This document shows, piece by piece, positions 43,925-58,300 of a stretch of 64,000 nt of DNA. Numbering within the stretch: position 1 is the stretch's first letter; the number at the start of each line of letters is the position of its first letter. This stretch comes from Polydactylus sextarius (Eukaryota > Chordata > Actinopteri > Polynemidae): assembly GCA_016801845.1 (NCBI GenBank), contig CM028911.1:5502885-5566884 (forward strand), in the 5' to 3' direction. The position numbers were made by a program, and so were the translations under genes. Below the pieces are notes generated by a model. It saw only the letters and a list, made by a program, of their open reading frames with translations. It searched no databases and had not been told where the DNA came from.

Positions 43925-44095
43925 ACTAAAAGCAACAGTTTGACAATTTAAGAAGAACCTTGCTGCTTTGTTGTAAAGGGTTGAATAAGATGATCCATAA
44001 CACTGTCACAGCTAGATACTAAATATGAAGCTGCAGCCAGTTACTGCTTTGCTCTGCTTAGCTTAGTACAAAAACTAGAAACAGTTTTCTCTTCT
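43925..44095 (-). repeat. dispersed fish repeat, related to 4675-5220
   Basis: Contains AGTTTGACAATTTAAGAAG, AATATGAAGCTGCAGCCAGT and CTGCTTAGCTTAGTAC. This is the reverse complement of the GCTAAGCTAAGCTAAC core seen near 5150. Confidence 0.5.
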
Positions 44096-47000
44096 CTCTT
44101 CTAAATACACTATGTTCAAACTTGGCCATTACACGAGCACCCACACTATCGAGTGGAAATGGATCAAAGTCATACAAAAGCATGAGTTCCTGCTGTCTCC
44201 TTCCATTACGTCCAAAAACCTGTCCACAGGTTTTATTTTATTCTCTGCAGGATATAACGAGAAGAACACGCATCTGTATTCATTGTGCTGTTTCTAATTG
44301 AAAACCACGTTCAAAGCAGCAGAGCCGCGCTGCCTTTTTACCAGTGACACTGGTATGCACACCCGCTACCTTAATTCAATCGCTGCTCTTATTGTAGCAG
44401 GTAATTGCACTGAGGAGGGGGGTCGCACTCTCTAGAATGACTTGCTCCGGTGCAAAAGAGAGGGTCGGTCTCATTATAACAACCCTGGCTGCGATCGCTA
44501 TCACTTCATGGCTGATTCTCTCCATCTTACTGTTGACGGCAGGGCTCTGCACCAACTAGACAAAGACCCCCTCCACACCTTATTCCCAGGCAACATTGGC
44601 ATGGCAACCGGCATGCAACCTCTCCAGGTGGACCAGACTCCCCCATCACACCGCTTCTCTCCCTCCTCCTGCTTACATGTACAGTCAATACTTACTCATG
44701 TAGTACATGCATTTTCACGGGGAGTTGTCTTACAACACACATTGGGCACATGTGATGATCACAACAGGTGATGGGATTGTCACTTGCCAAAATGTCAACT
44801 GGCTGCTTTATTCATTTTCTTTTTTTATTGTGCCCCCGTTTCACGCCACCATCAGCAACAATGACATATCCTCGTTCCTCTGCCACCATTTCACACATCT
44901 GACAAAACATTTGTTGTCCCTCCCTTTGTGCTACATAGACAAGATGACAGCCATTGAGGATGACAAACGTCCAGTGTGTCAAACTCAACTGTTTTGAGTA
45001 AACCACACTCCCACACTTGTCAGTATACACACACAAATGCACTCTAAATACAAAGTGTGAGTTGAAAAGTACATGAGTGCAGACAAAGCTGATGACTATT
45101 TTGACAACCAACTCTTAAAATTAGCCCTTCCATCAGAAACATGACCCTGATGACATTGCAGCTGTGGCTTTTTGGATGACAGATCTTCATTGTCTTCAGA
45201 CAACTACTTGACGTGACATTTTGACAGAGGTATGTCACCTCTCCTATGCCGTTACAAAATGCTGTCTCATCCCGCTTAACGAGCCGCTGCTTGCCAGCAC
45301 ATCTCTGAAGAAACACTGTGTATGTTTCCCGTGACAGGTAAAAATAATAAAAACACTCATCTTAAGGTGTGAGCGGTGGAGGGGGGATGGGTAAGCACTA
45401 GGGCACTTACCTCTTAATAGGCACGCCAGGAGGCGGTCAGCATCATCAAAGCATTTGGCTAGACCCCACCCAGACACTGTTCCAAGTGTGTTTTAATAGG
45501 CCACCCATCCTACGCCATTACCACCTCGTTATTAATCGTACTAGGAGGCCTGCGGCGTGCTTCAGGCTGGGAATGAGGACTGGCACTAGTTAAGCCCCTG
45601 AGGAACACTTGGAGGAATCTCCATTATATAGTCAGTAGGGGAAAAAAATACGCCATCATACCTCAGAGTTTAAATAGAAAAAAAAAATACTTAACTGAGC
45701 GATTTTACATCAGGTAAGGGACTTTCAAAAAAAATGAATGTTCAATTCACAAAGGTTTACTTCATGCTAGATTTCCTTCATGTATCACCAGTTTCTGTCA
45801 GACGACTGACTCTAAGTCATAGCTGAAGTGATCAAACTTGACAGCAGATTCTTGCCAGGGCACGACAATGTCATGATCTTCCTTGATATGATGTGTAAGC
45901 TGCTGCTCACGTGGAGCGATCTTCTTGTTTTATGACAGATGAGCTCCTGCATATCGAAGATGCCTTTCAGAAAAGATATGAGCCACGTCACTCATCAACT
46001 CCCCCTACCCCACCCTCACACTCTGTCCCTCCATACCAGGCTTCACAACTGTCATGCTGTATCTAAAATAGAGACATGTGAGCGTGGCCAGACTCTCACC
46101 AATTTTCAACACCCACTCATAAAGGGCTGACTGTTGAAACACAGGCAGCCTAATGCATCTTTGTGTAACCCACATGTACTGAGGACAGAACAAGACTTGA
46201 CAAGGAGGGCGGGAAAGAGAGACAGAGGAACAGAGGAAAGAAAGAGGCACTGATAAGAGGTTATACAATTTGTCTGGAACGCCCAAACGATGACGATGAA
46301 AAACCGTTGCGGCGTCCACAGATCTGATCCTGGCCATAAAAGGGACCATGGGTATTATTACCCATGGTGCACAGCAATCTGGAGCCACAGCCGTCCCCCG
46401 CAGCTGTGCTCTTGCGAGACAGAATGAATATGGGAGCAATTATTAGATTAAGACGGATTAGGCTCTGCTCAGGTAAGGCAGACTGTGTCGCTCCTGTCTC
46501 TTTGGTCCTGAAAAACTGGGCACTAATCCAGTAATGAGACCACTTTTAGAGGGAAAAGTGCAGAGGCAAAGTATAAATGCCGCCATTTCTTGTACATACA
46601 TTTAGTGTTTTTTTATAAAGTCTATAGAACAAAGGCACCACACGGAGCACACATTAAAGCCTAATACAAACTGTTTACACAAGTAAGTGCTATAACTACC
46701 CTGCACGAGACATGAGTAAAACTTAACAGAGGATTCAGTATCTGACTAAACATAAAGGAACACTAACGTCAAACATCTGGGGTCACACTCTGCAATATTT
46801 TTCCAGCATTATGAGCCAAAGATGGAAGATTAAGTCACAGTGGAACAGAGAAGCTAAAGCAGTTTGCAGACAGGCTAAACACATGAGTCTGATAGATGTT
46901 ACAGACTAAAGAGACTGCAGTGTAAGTGGGAGTTAAGAGAATTGAAACCGGTTGCATAGTTCAATCTCTACAGAGTAATATGACAGATATGAGATAAAGC

Positions 47001-50000
47001 AGAGATGGAAGAAGAAGGATGCTGTTTCCAACTCTGCTGTCTTCTGAAATATGATCTGTGAGGATGAACAGCTTCGATGGATTAAACAGAGAGAAGGGAA
47101 AAATACCTCCACTGCACAAGCCATAGCCAAACATGCAGACTTGGGATGGAAACCTTACAGAGTGCAGCAATCACAGGACAATATGTCCCCAGAGTGACAG
47201 GAGCTGCTTTTCACATCAGCGGAGGTAATAAATGATGATTCCCTCACTGGCTCTGGCAGCAGATGGGCACTGAGTCCTTGGCTGAGCGCATCGGTCTATT
47301 CTCTGCAGGCGGTCCTGGCTAACGCCTGAAGCTCAGCTATGTCCAGACATGAGTGCCAACCAGGAATGCGGTGGCACTGTATAAATCCTTGGCAAACTAC
47401 CTAGCGCGGAGGGAAGTGAGATGAGATAAGAAGGACATGAAGACTTTCAGAATAAATGGTAAAGACGACGTTCAGGTGAATATGTCTGAACGCTTGTCTC
47501 AGTTATTCTGACGACATTATATGTTCAAAGTCATTTGGGATTTTAGCTTCATAAAGGCTATAAAAGAGTCTGCTACAGTCATTACAACCATGCTGAGATG
47601 GATAAGAGATTGTATGAGATTTGAATATTACATTTTTTTTCCTGGGTTGATCCAATGTCTGGTTTCTGGTGTTACATCCTTCTGCTAATATATTTAAACA
47701 GGATAATTAAAAAATATGGCAAAAATTAGATTCCTCAGTCAGACCAGTATCACTGAGATAATTTACATTAATGAGAAACTGGAATACTTAATAATGGATG
47801 AAGATAGTTCTTTTGGTCATTCAACAGAGATCCAGAGTACGATAAAGGTCTCCATTAAACCACAGTCTTGTTGTCTCTCCCATTATATCATAATAGATAC
47901 GATAACAGACAGTACATGTGATTTAAAAGGCTTCTTGCATCCCTATGATAAAATTAAACAGCAAATCCTTGTTGAAGAACCACTGTTATTGTATTTGTTG
48001 CTCTAATGGATGCACTAAAATGTTATGTCCTTGACACAAACTGACAAGACACAAAAAAAGATCTTTGATATGAAATATAATGGAAGCAAAGCCAGAGAAG
48101 ATTGTGTATCCACCAATTAATTCAGAAAAATGAAATAAAGACCTGGGTGGCCTCTCTGTATCTACCTCACCCTCCCTCCCTTCCTCCCACACACAAACAC
48201 ACAGATGTTGATGCTGGCAGGGGGGAGAATCAAACAAACCTGGCAACCAGGTTGTTTCCAGGACCGCGCAGCTCTGTGGTGTAGGTTTCCTAGCAGAGCT
48301 TGGCTGGCTCTGCAGAGTGAGCTCAGTGTAGTGACCACAGTTTAATTAGCCACAACCTCTCTGGACAGACGTCTACTGTAAGTGCAGTCGCTGGAGTCTC
48401 TACAGCTGTAAGAAGGCTCCCAGTGACTGTGGACCACATAGGTATGACTGTGTATTTTTATGAATCTGTTTACTCTCTAAATACCAGAGCAGAAAGTTTC
48501 ACTGGGAGATATCCAGCACTGAACTTATGCAGCGCTAAGATGAGCACAAATGACTTAGTGTGTTTATTCAACCCATTTTTAAATGTGTTCATTTTTCTCC
48601 TCACACTGATGTCATTTATTTAGCTGAACATGATTGACTACAGCCGTTTCAAGCTGGAAATGCACAAAGTTAATATCCAGGAACAGGATAACAGAATTAT
48701 TAACAACAATCAGAAACATGTCTATGCCACCATGCTGTTTTTACCTTTTATATCAACATTGAATGTCTAACTACCTCTTTTGCCTAGACAAAGGCAGAAC
48801 TACAATACTGCCACTCCCTCAGCCTCTTTAATTCAAAACACACAAGGTTTAAACATCAGTGGAAAAAAAGTCTAGTTAAGAGCAGACATGACACACAAGG
48901 ACCTAATTGTACACCTAATGAAAATGTGTCATCTAAATAAACTCTGACATCAAAAGTATCACATGATGAAAGTTTAAGAGCAAGCAAGTGTGTCATTCCA
49001 ACACTTTTCCTGATGTTTTTTATGCGTTTGTGGGCCAAATGATTATAATTAGGCTGCATTATCTTTTAATTAACTAAAGTCATTATGTGTGTTCATGTTT
49101 GAAAGCCAGCAGGTGGTCTGTTTGCACAGGTTACGTGTATGCGTGCAGGGTCCCATTTAGGAACCGGTTCAGTTACAGGATCTTCTGTGTGAACAGTTTT
49201 TTGATCAACAAGAAACTGGCTGCAATTCAACCTCGACAATAGAATCAACTTAGTGTAATCTCATCTATGGAATCTATAGTAGTGTCTCTCACGGTGTTCT
49301 GTGATGGGATTTGATTCATTTTAAGAGCTAATACACTAAAAAAAACATCATGCCCTTTACAATATTTGAGGCAAAGCTCTCTCAAAGTTTAATGGTATGT
49401 ACACAGTATCACACATTAAAACAAGGTTCAACATTCGATCTTGGTCTATAGAATAGCAAAGTGTGATGAAGCATATCTGAAAATATGAGGAAAAATGTTT
49501 ACACGGATGACAAATGCACTTGGGTGAACGTACATTCGAAAGCACTGCAAATAATTTGACTTTTTCCAAAACAAACAAACAACAAAAAAAAAAAGCATCT
49601 GTCAGCATGCATCTTTAATGTGGTGAGAGTCTGCAAAAAACATTAGGGTCTCATTTCTCTATGGGATACAAATGCATCAATCCTCTGTTTCATTTAATAT
49701 GCCATTTAGTGTGTAATATCAAAAAAGACTTTCCAGAATAAGTGCCACTTCCAAATCTCACGGGATGACTTTGTGTGTGCCGTAGGGGGTTCGTGACATT
49801 TGCAGCGCCTGCGATTATTTCAATAACAGAGGAATGGGCAGGATGTGGAAGACCCCCAGTGAGGCTCACATTTAGCTTTGAAAGCAATGTTTATATTTGC
49901 ATAGAGAGAGCTGTGTCTCAGTGGGGAAGGATGAAGAGGTGAGAGGAATAAGAGAAATAGGAGGAGAAAAAAAAAATCACCCACAAACATTCAATGTCTC

Positions 50001-52810
50001 CTTTTTTACTGCCAAACATGTCAAATGAATATCCAATTTTCTCCCTTGTATAATCAATGTTCCATTTAGCTGTAAATCAGTAACAGACTACCAGGTGGAT
50101 GCTGGCTGTTGCACAAAGATACATAGTGATGTAGGATAACTAAGTGATGGAATTACTGCACAAAACACAGATGAATTAAATTATAGGCTACAATGAAGAA
50201 TAATCTCTCAAACAAACAAATCTTGCCCCCTTTTTCGGCAAAACAATAGTCTGCCTGGCTTGAGAAATGGCTCCAACATTCAAAACAATACAACAATTCA
50301 AAGTAATTTTTGTCTAAGTGTCTTTGTTGTAAGTTTTTATGTCACACAATGTGGCAGCTTCATTCAAGGACTGTGACACGCAACAACCATCACTATGCAT
50401 GATCACGTAACTACGAACTTGTACTGTTACTTGGCAACACACGCCACTTGTCGTGTTTCCACCCACTCGGGCTGAAGTCAACACATTCAAGGTGATTATG
50501 TTGTTTCTATGAACAATTCAAGAGCTCAGCGCTCACCTTGACACCTCTGTGCTGAGAAGAGAGCTTTGTGCTCACACTGCAAACACACAGGAAACAAGGC
50601 AACACGGGCATCAACACGGGTATCAACCAAAACCAGATTATTGTAGGCTCACCACCTCATATGCAGGGTAGATTATGGGTTTCTAGACAGGAAATGAAAT
50701 GTTTGGTCTATGTGCGTTGTTGCTGTGTGGAGTGTTTGTCCAGGTACCGCACCTGTTGATAGTCATCTAGATGCTAACAAAGCCAGAGCGAGGGTCTGAT
50801 ATGGGTCAGGAAGACAGACTTCCTTGGGGATAAGTGTGACCGATAAACACCAACACAAAGAGGGTTTAAGATGGTGGATACAACAAGACCAATGTGCGAC
50901 CTTCGTGCTCAAACAACTTAAAGGCTCCAAGCTATCAGCAAGCTTTCACCTTCATTACTGTAAATAGCTATAAGCAACCTAAAGACTCAAAAGCCTTATT
51001 TAAACAACAAGCAGGTCTGTGTGTGTCTGGTGAAGACGTCCCTTAATAGCAATCATCTACGGAAAATCATCTTGATTATAATTCATCTTAATCCCATAAT
51101 GTTCTTTCCATTATGCTTTTCCAGGAAACTAGAATTGATGGAGTGAGTTAATATGAAGAGGGGGGGGATTGCTTTTGTCTTTCTACTCATCAGCCTCCAA
51201 GAAGATGAAACACTCCAGAGCAGAAATGCAGCTGGTATCCATCTCTACATCTGTGCTGCAAATGTCCATGCTGAATGTGTTCACTGACACTAGATGGAAT
51301 TGAGAAACAGAGACAGGCGAACAGGGAAGTAAATCTTGAGCAAAATGGAGATAGAGAGAGAGAAAGTGAGTGAGTGGAGATTGTGTCTGATGCACATCAA
51401 TACGTCTGTTTATTTGCCTTAAGGCTTTTTATTCTGCTGGGTGGTTCATGGCAGGGATGCTATTTGTGAACGGGGCCCATCTGACTGTATCCGGAGAATC
51501 AGATTGACAGCTTGCTCTCATCTGGACGGTCTGTTTCTGCTCTGGGCTCTGGTCTAATGAGGATGCCTGTGTATGAAGTTACAGACTGCAGCAAGGCCAG
51601 CGGTGATCCCGAGCAGCCAAGTCAAGCTTCCCTGTAGAAACTCCACAGAGGAGATTCATTGTTTCATTTCAGAAAAGGTCTGAAGAAAAATAACTCGCTT
51701 CACCTGTTTAAAATATTAGTATTTGTGCTAAAATGTAATTAAGATTTTGTGAGTAGTGAAGGAGGGGGTAGAATAAGTGCAAACAAGAGTAGCCAGTTCA
51801 AACAGCAGAATGGAAAGACATGAAGTGGAAAACAATGCTTATGTCTCCAAGGATGCACCGCAACCACTTCTTCACTGACCTTCAACTACTTATTCAACAG
51901 GATGTCTGTTTAAAATGAAATTCAGCTAGAATTCAATACGACCACTTTTGGTTAAAAACATAAAACTCTTGCTGCTCGAATTTGTTATAAAATCATTTGG
52001 GTTCTATGATAGATTGTTGCCAATATGCAGGCTGATTTTAATGGTGCATATAAAGGATGTGTATTCGACTTACCGGTTCTTAAGACTTTTTTTCCAGGAA
52101 GTGCAGTCACTTTGCTTAGGCAACAACATCCCAAGATATGTAGAGAGTCCTTTAGTCTGGTGTGTTGGATATTGAATGCACAGCTCCTTCTCTCCTCTCA
52201 TAATGGAGAGATGCTTTGTTCTCATGAGTACAGGAAGCACTCGTCTTTATAGCACTTCCTAAATTATAAGGGAAGTGAGATTCCTCTGAGTTCACATAGT
52301 GGAGTAAATAAACAGTAAGATGGGAACCATCAGTAAACACTGTGCCTAAATATTTCATTAGAAAATAGAGGCTCCCAATTTACAAGGATGTACATCCCTG
52401 ACAACACCAGGAAGTCATCTCACATTTTTTGGACACAGAACAAAAGAGCCGACTTCAAGACAAACGTAGAACACCTTCTTCAAGAAGTAATAATCCGAAT
52501 CGTCTTGGCAAATTATTACACTTTAAATAGAACTCTTTAATAGACAATCAAACATATTTTCCCACCATTTATGAAATGAAAGGTTTATGAGTTGTCCATT
52601 CTTCACACACACACACTTGCAGACACACACAGAAGACGCCAAAATACTGGCTTCCTCTCCCCTTAAATGTAAACAGCATTGGGAACCAGTGAGGCCTGAC
52701 TCACACAATGGCTTCCCTCCGAGCATACTGTCACTCACACACTGGGGAGAGACACCTCACTGCAGGAGGTGGCGCGACCCCCTGAGACTTAACGAAATGA
52801 CACCTTCACA

Positions 52811-52828
52811 TACACACACACACACACA
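52811..52828. repeat. short (CA)n microsatellite
   Basis: About nine CA units, within a wider CA-rich stretch to about 52862. Confidence 0.85.
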
Positions 52829-54079
52829 AAATCACATGCACACGCACAACCACAGACACACAATTATACGCTCTAAGGCCACTAATTGGCTTGCTTGGCT
52901 GTGTGTGAATGCTAACTGGGTCCAGAGCAGCAGCTGTTGTTATAAGCAATTCTCTCAAAGGTGAAGAGGAGAAGGAAGAGGAGGAGAGAATAGAACGCAA
53001 GTGTGTGTCTCTGCATGTTTGGAATGAAGAATTTGGTCTCACGCTGTGTCGTCCTCATGCCGAAAGCCAATTACCTGTGTGTGAAGCTGGAGCTCTTCCT
53101 GTCTTTCTGTCAGTGCCTGTCTCGTCTTAAAGCATGATTGGACAATGCTGTTTACTGGGATAGCAGCTCTTACTGAGAAACCATGGTAAGGGCTCTTCTC
53201 CCATAATCACTGCCATCCTTAGCAACCCCACACCGCATCAGCCACATCAGTGCTCTGCTGATGCCCTTTCAAATATTTTTGTTCTCTCTGCACTTTAGTT
53301 GCTTTGCATGTCCCTCTACTGAGAAGCGACAGCGGGCACTATATAGTGGTTTAGTATTTCTCCACATACAGACTGCACTGGGCGCCCTGCCCGGATATAT
53401 TAATGGCTGTTTAAGTATATTTTTGAACCATTTTAACAGTGGCTGAAGCTCATCGAGACAGTTTGACGTCATGGAAGTGAAGAGGGTAGCCACTTTATAT
53501 ATAACACATTAGAAAAGCTAAAGCTCAGCTAAGGCTTGACTTATCTTTACCACATTAAAGCTTACTTTGAATTGCCCATTTATATTGCAATCCAATGCTT
53601 TAAGCCTGTATCATCTTACTTTTGTAATAATTAGAATTTCTGTACACGATAAGAGCTCAATTCACGGTTGAGCTCAGATATAATGAGTCTGTATATTTAA
53701 AAAAAAAAAATAAAATAAATAAAAATGAATCACTCTGTTCACAATGGAAAAAAAAAAAAAATAACGCATTTGAAATTAGACTCATGCCGTGCAGGATTTC
53801 CCTCCCCAAAACATATTAAAGGAGGTGTTAAGTGGTTAAGATAGAAGTGACAGCCTCTTCAGAATAGGATGTCATAGAATCCAGTGCAAGAATATACATA
53901 AGTACATACTGAGAAAGTCTCAATATAAACCAGGGACTCATTTATCACCACTGTATTTAAGTTGCTTAATTTGCACATCAAATGATGCACCCTCTTATGA
54001 CTGTAATTGCTTCATTTGCATCGACAAGTGAGTTATTATGCGGCTGTTGTGTTAAATCAACCCATGTGGTTCAGTTGTT

Positions 54080-54800
54080 CGCAACAGTATACAAAACTTT
54101 TAGGACCATTTCCCCACTTGTTAGCGATTTTTACATAGTGTGATTTGTCAGTGTTTCTAAAAGAACATGATAATAAAAATCTCAGTTCTCGACTCAACCA
54201 GCGTGTCTAACAGGCAGCATTCTTTCTACAAAGGAAATGAAACACTGTTCAGAAACCTTGTCCCAACAGAGGAGTTCCCATAAAGTGTTGCACTTGTAGT
54301 TGCTTTGCCTTCACCGTCTGTTAAGTTCATCCCCAGTTTAAGTGTGGAGGTTTCTGGGCTTCCATTGTGCGAAACCATCTGGTTTCTTTTCTTCTAATGT
54401 TTTGGGTCATTATCTTGCTGTAGGATGAATCCCTGACGCATCAGTCTGCCTCCCTTTGTTACTCACTAGTCTCACAGGCATGCACAGTGCTACTACTCCC
54501 TCACTTTAATTCTAATAATTCGTTGGAGGGTGTTGTAACAGTTTGATTCAGTACTACCTTTCTTTGGACACAGGGTTTGTAAGTGATCAATAAAATGACA
54601 GTGAAAATTGTTTGCATTAACTGTCATGGCTTCATTTAATTCCAGGCATAAATTAACTGTTTTTAGGGCACTGAAAGGGGCCTGTTTTCTATTAAATTTA
54701 CACCTTTACACCATATAACTGCTGAACCTGGAAACATGGTGGGAGGCTCTCGAAGTTTTGACGGTGGTTTGCTTGGGATTTTACCATGTTCTGCATCCCT
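54080..54800. mobile_element. possible ancient DNA-transposon remnant
   Basis: The blocks GTTTTGGGTCATTATCTTGC and ACCTGGAAACATGGTGGGAG resemble sequence seen in decayed fish DNA transposons. No terminal repeats or transposase frame were found. Identification rests on recall of similar sequence only. Confidence 0.25.
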
Positions 54801-55211
54801 TTGTACATTTTTAGAATTAATCCAGTTAACCCAAACTGAAAAACATTTCCTAACAGACGCACTGCAATTTGCTGCCTGTTCTAAAAGTTACTAAAATCAC
54901 ATGTAGCTAATTCAGTTTGAGTCAGCCTCCATTATGACTTGATCAGTTAACATTGTCTATGAATAAACAAGAGAGCAGAGATTCAGGCATTTCCTCTTCT
55001 GAACAGACTGCGAACAGATGCTTTCACTGCAGTTCCACAAACTCAGCATTTCTCCTAAAGATCGATGGTTTGCTTAAAAGGTTAAGGCAGGCAATTCTGC
55101 ATCTACTTGTCTAGTAACACTGTGAAGCAATCAGCTGCCCATTTCCCATGACCTCAAACTAAATGTATCCAGTTCACACAAACAAGGCAGTGGAAATGTA
55201 TTCATGTTTAC

Positions 55212-55302
55212 CTTTGATGGAAACGGCCGCATCAGTCACGTTGCAAGCAGACATGAGGAGAGAAAAGAAAGAAAACATGAATGTTAGCCACGGGCTCAAC
55301 AT
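55212..55302 (-). CDS. candidate signal-peptide exon (possible ptk7 exon 1)
   Basis: The ATG at 55302 opens MLSPWLTFMFSFFSLLMSAC, a good hydrophobic signal core. NVTDAAVSIK follows, then AAAG|GTAAAC, a fair donor in phase 1, which is what exon 2 at 36164 requires. Joined, the protein would be about 1,068 residues, near human PTK7. Against it: no CpG island, weak start context (C at -3), and exon 2 already seems to encode the end of a signal peptide. A chance frame in intron 1 is at least as likely. Confidence 0.25.
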
Positions 55303-58300
55303 CAGCACTGACTTAAAGACACAAACAGGAGAGAGGATTTTTCTGCCAGTATTACTGTGTAATTGTGTTTTTTTGTTTTTGTATGACCTTGAGGAAACAT
55401 GAACATTTTTATCCGAGAGGAGTTTTTCTTTAATGTGCTGATCGAAAAAATGCATCACTGCTATAACAGCAAGATGCCCCCTAGCACACAAACCCCCGTG
55501 CATCTGAATGGAGTGCTGTATGAGATAAATCAATCTGCTCATCCTTCATATATTTCCCTAAAACTGTATGTCCGTGATTGATTTATGCTTCATCATCTCA
55601 GGCAATATCAACCTCAGCTGCAACAGGAGAAGTAGTCCCATGGACCAAAACAAAAGGCTTCTGGGTAATGCTTTCATCCAGGAGAGACCAGTTCAGGTCA
55701 ACGCATCTCCCTCTCTTGCTTACTCTTTGTCTCAAAGAGATGATCTATGAAAACTACATTTTCTAAAAAGCCCCCATGGGCAGCAAGACATAAATCTATT
55801 TTTTTCCCTTCACTGGCTCCTACTCCCCATTTATCTTTTCCCTGTTTCACACTCACCTTGGCTCTGTCTAGACACTACAGGAGGTGAGAGAGGACTAAGG
55901 GAAAAGCTAAATAACACATCATACTTTGAAAAGCGGGAGAGGGGTGGATATCTGTCTTGCAGCATTTTAAAATCCAGACCTTTGCCACCCTGGGATAGCC
56001 CTTGGCCTTCCTGCTCACACCCTGAACCACACCGACATGCTCAGGACACATTGCTTTATTGCCTGTAAAATAGACACAGTGGCCTATTTATAAGAGGATT
56101 AAGTAAAGAAAGACAGAGCAGCAGGAGGGTGTTCCATCTCTGCCAATGCTCCCAGCCTGAGGGGGAGGTCCTACAACAAGGACAATATTGCACATATATG
56201 TATCCTGACGTGATCTGTGAATGTCCAAGGTGACTATTTCCAGGGCGGTTTTGGAGGTATATGCACAAAGTAACACAACCCCGATTGTAGGACAAGCTGC
56301 TTTCGGATGGCAACAAAACCATACACATGCTGAATATATAAAATTCATAAATACACACTGATAAATAGCAAGAGGAGAGGATTACTGGGAGTAAAAACCA
56401 AATTGCACCAGTAGTAGCTAAAGGACATATAACAATCACTGGAATTGCTTGTAGAGGTGACAGTAAATCGAATTTTAACAAATTTTTTGGGTTACGTTAA
56501 ATTGCCATTAACTGTTTTCACTAAATGTAAAAAAAACTTTACTTAACTAGTATGTGCATAACCCACCTGGGTCCCATTGTCATAGGTTAATCTTTGAACA
56601 TCTTCAAAAGAGGAATGTCTAATAAATCTCAGTCGGGTTTTAAAAAGGTGTAAACGAAACCCTCGTTGTTAAGTGTCATCAGTAACTGTCTCACCCCCAC
56701 CCGTGTATCAATAGCACAAAGAGCAGCTCTGCCTCTCCTTACATCAATGGTGACCGCTGCTTCCAGACCTGGGAATTGAATGATTTTTCAGGCTTCACAG
56801 ACTGGAGGGGGAGCTTCGGCGAGAAGATCCATCCCTTGGCTTTTAAATTGCCTGTTGCTACCAAAAAGGTCTCTTTCCCGGCAGAATAGTGATGCTTTAC
56901 TGGCAAATGCCAAACAATAATGGATTGTGTTACACAGTAAAAACAGTATCTGTATCTGCATGTCTAATTTCAGCCCCTGGTCCCACCCATTTCAGGAGTC
57001 CAGTAACAGTCTGCTCTGTCTTTCCATCTGGCCTAAACCCAGTAGCCAGGCTATAGGGCTAATACAGCCCTAGCCTGGTTCTCAGGTATCAGCCCTATTG
57101 AAATAAAGCTGGGAGGGATGGGGCACTGTAGTGAGTAAAACCCCCCTTTCAAAGTCTGAAACTCACCCAGGACCAGTGGGACGGCAAGGAGGAGAGCAAA
57201 AACACAGTGCTACGGATCATTCATTCTTTGAAGCCTTCTACAAACAAGCTGTTTGTTTCCATTCTCCATTTCAGTGGGATTTATTGATCTGCAGCCCTGT
57301 GTAGCTCAAGGTCTTGTCTAAGGGAGACCCAGACATGCCCTTGTAATGGGCTGATAGGCTTACACAAGCAGGGAATGTGAGCTGCATTATAAAGAGACGG
57401 GAAGAATTCTCCTTTGGTCATGGGAGTAGCTTGCTGGTCGTCAATCATGACATTAACGCATCATATAATCAGAGGCAAGTACCAAACTAAAGGAGGGGAG
57501 GCTGAGCATTGATGCAATTGCAACGATGAATTTATTTTTTGTGGTTTGTGTGTAACAAATGGAAAGGTGGGCTGGGGCAATTTGAGGCGCATAGACAGCA
57601 TCGCTCATGCATCAGTCTGTCCAGACAGCATCTTCCAATAGGCGTTTCCACGGCAACAACAGGCAGGACAGTGATCCTCCTGGGAGATGGAGCCTCACAA
57701 CTGGTCAAAGGTCAATTAAGGGTAATTTATTTTTGCTGAGAGAAGCAATGATCCTATTTCATACAACCATCCTCCCAGTATGTTTTTCCTTAAAAGGCAG
57801 GAGAGTTCATGCTCACTCACCAGTGACAGATCCCTTTGGCTGTCGCTTTTATTTTTTGGTCTATACTGACTTAAAAAAATCACTTCAGTGGGTATTTGTT
57901 ACATCAAATATGTGCAAAACATGATTCTGCACTCTTTTTTTTCCAGAAAGCAATTTGAAAAAGTACAAATTTATTATTAAACCAGAGCGGAAAAAGGCAG
58001 TTTTCCTACACCGTTTGCCCTCAATCTCCTCAGAGGCATTAACGCTTCTTTCCCCTTTTTGTGACAGCAGCACAGCAAATACAATCTTGCCTCTATGTAA
58101 CATTTGGTGACCTGAATAAGTCAACAGTCAAGAACAAAGGCTAGAGGCAATTTCACTTAAAAGAAATCTAAATCGGTATCAACTGTATGGATGTCAAGTG
58201 ACCACCAGCTGATCCCTGCTACATCCAGACACACCTCAAGGGTTAAAAGGCTATGGTGTCAGTGAGGGCCAACAGTGAGACAGTTAGATGCTGCATGAAT

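Noticed and set aside
56056..56481. Hydrophobic minus-strand frame as a ptk7 exon 1 or membrane-protein gene
   Set aside because: No signal-peptide layout, no suitable phase 1 donor, and no similarity.
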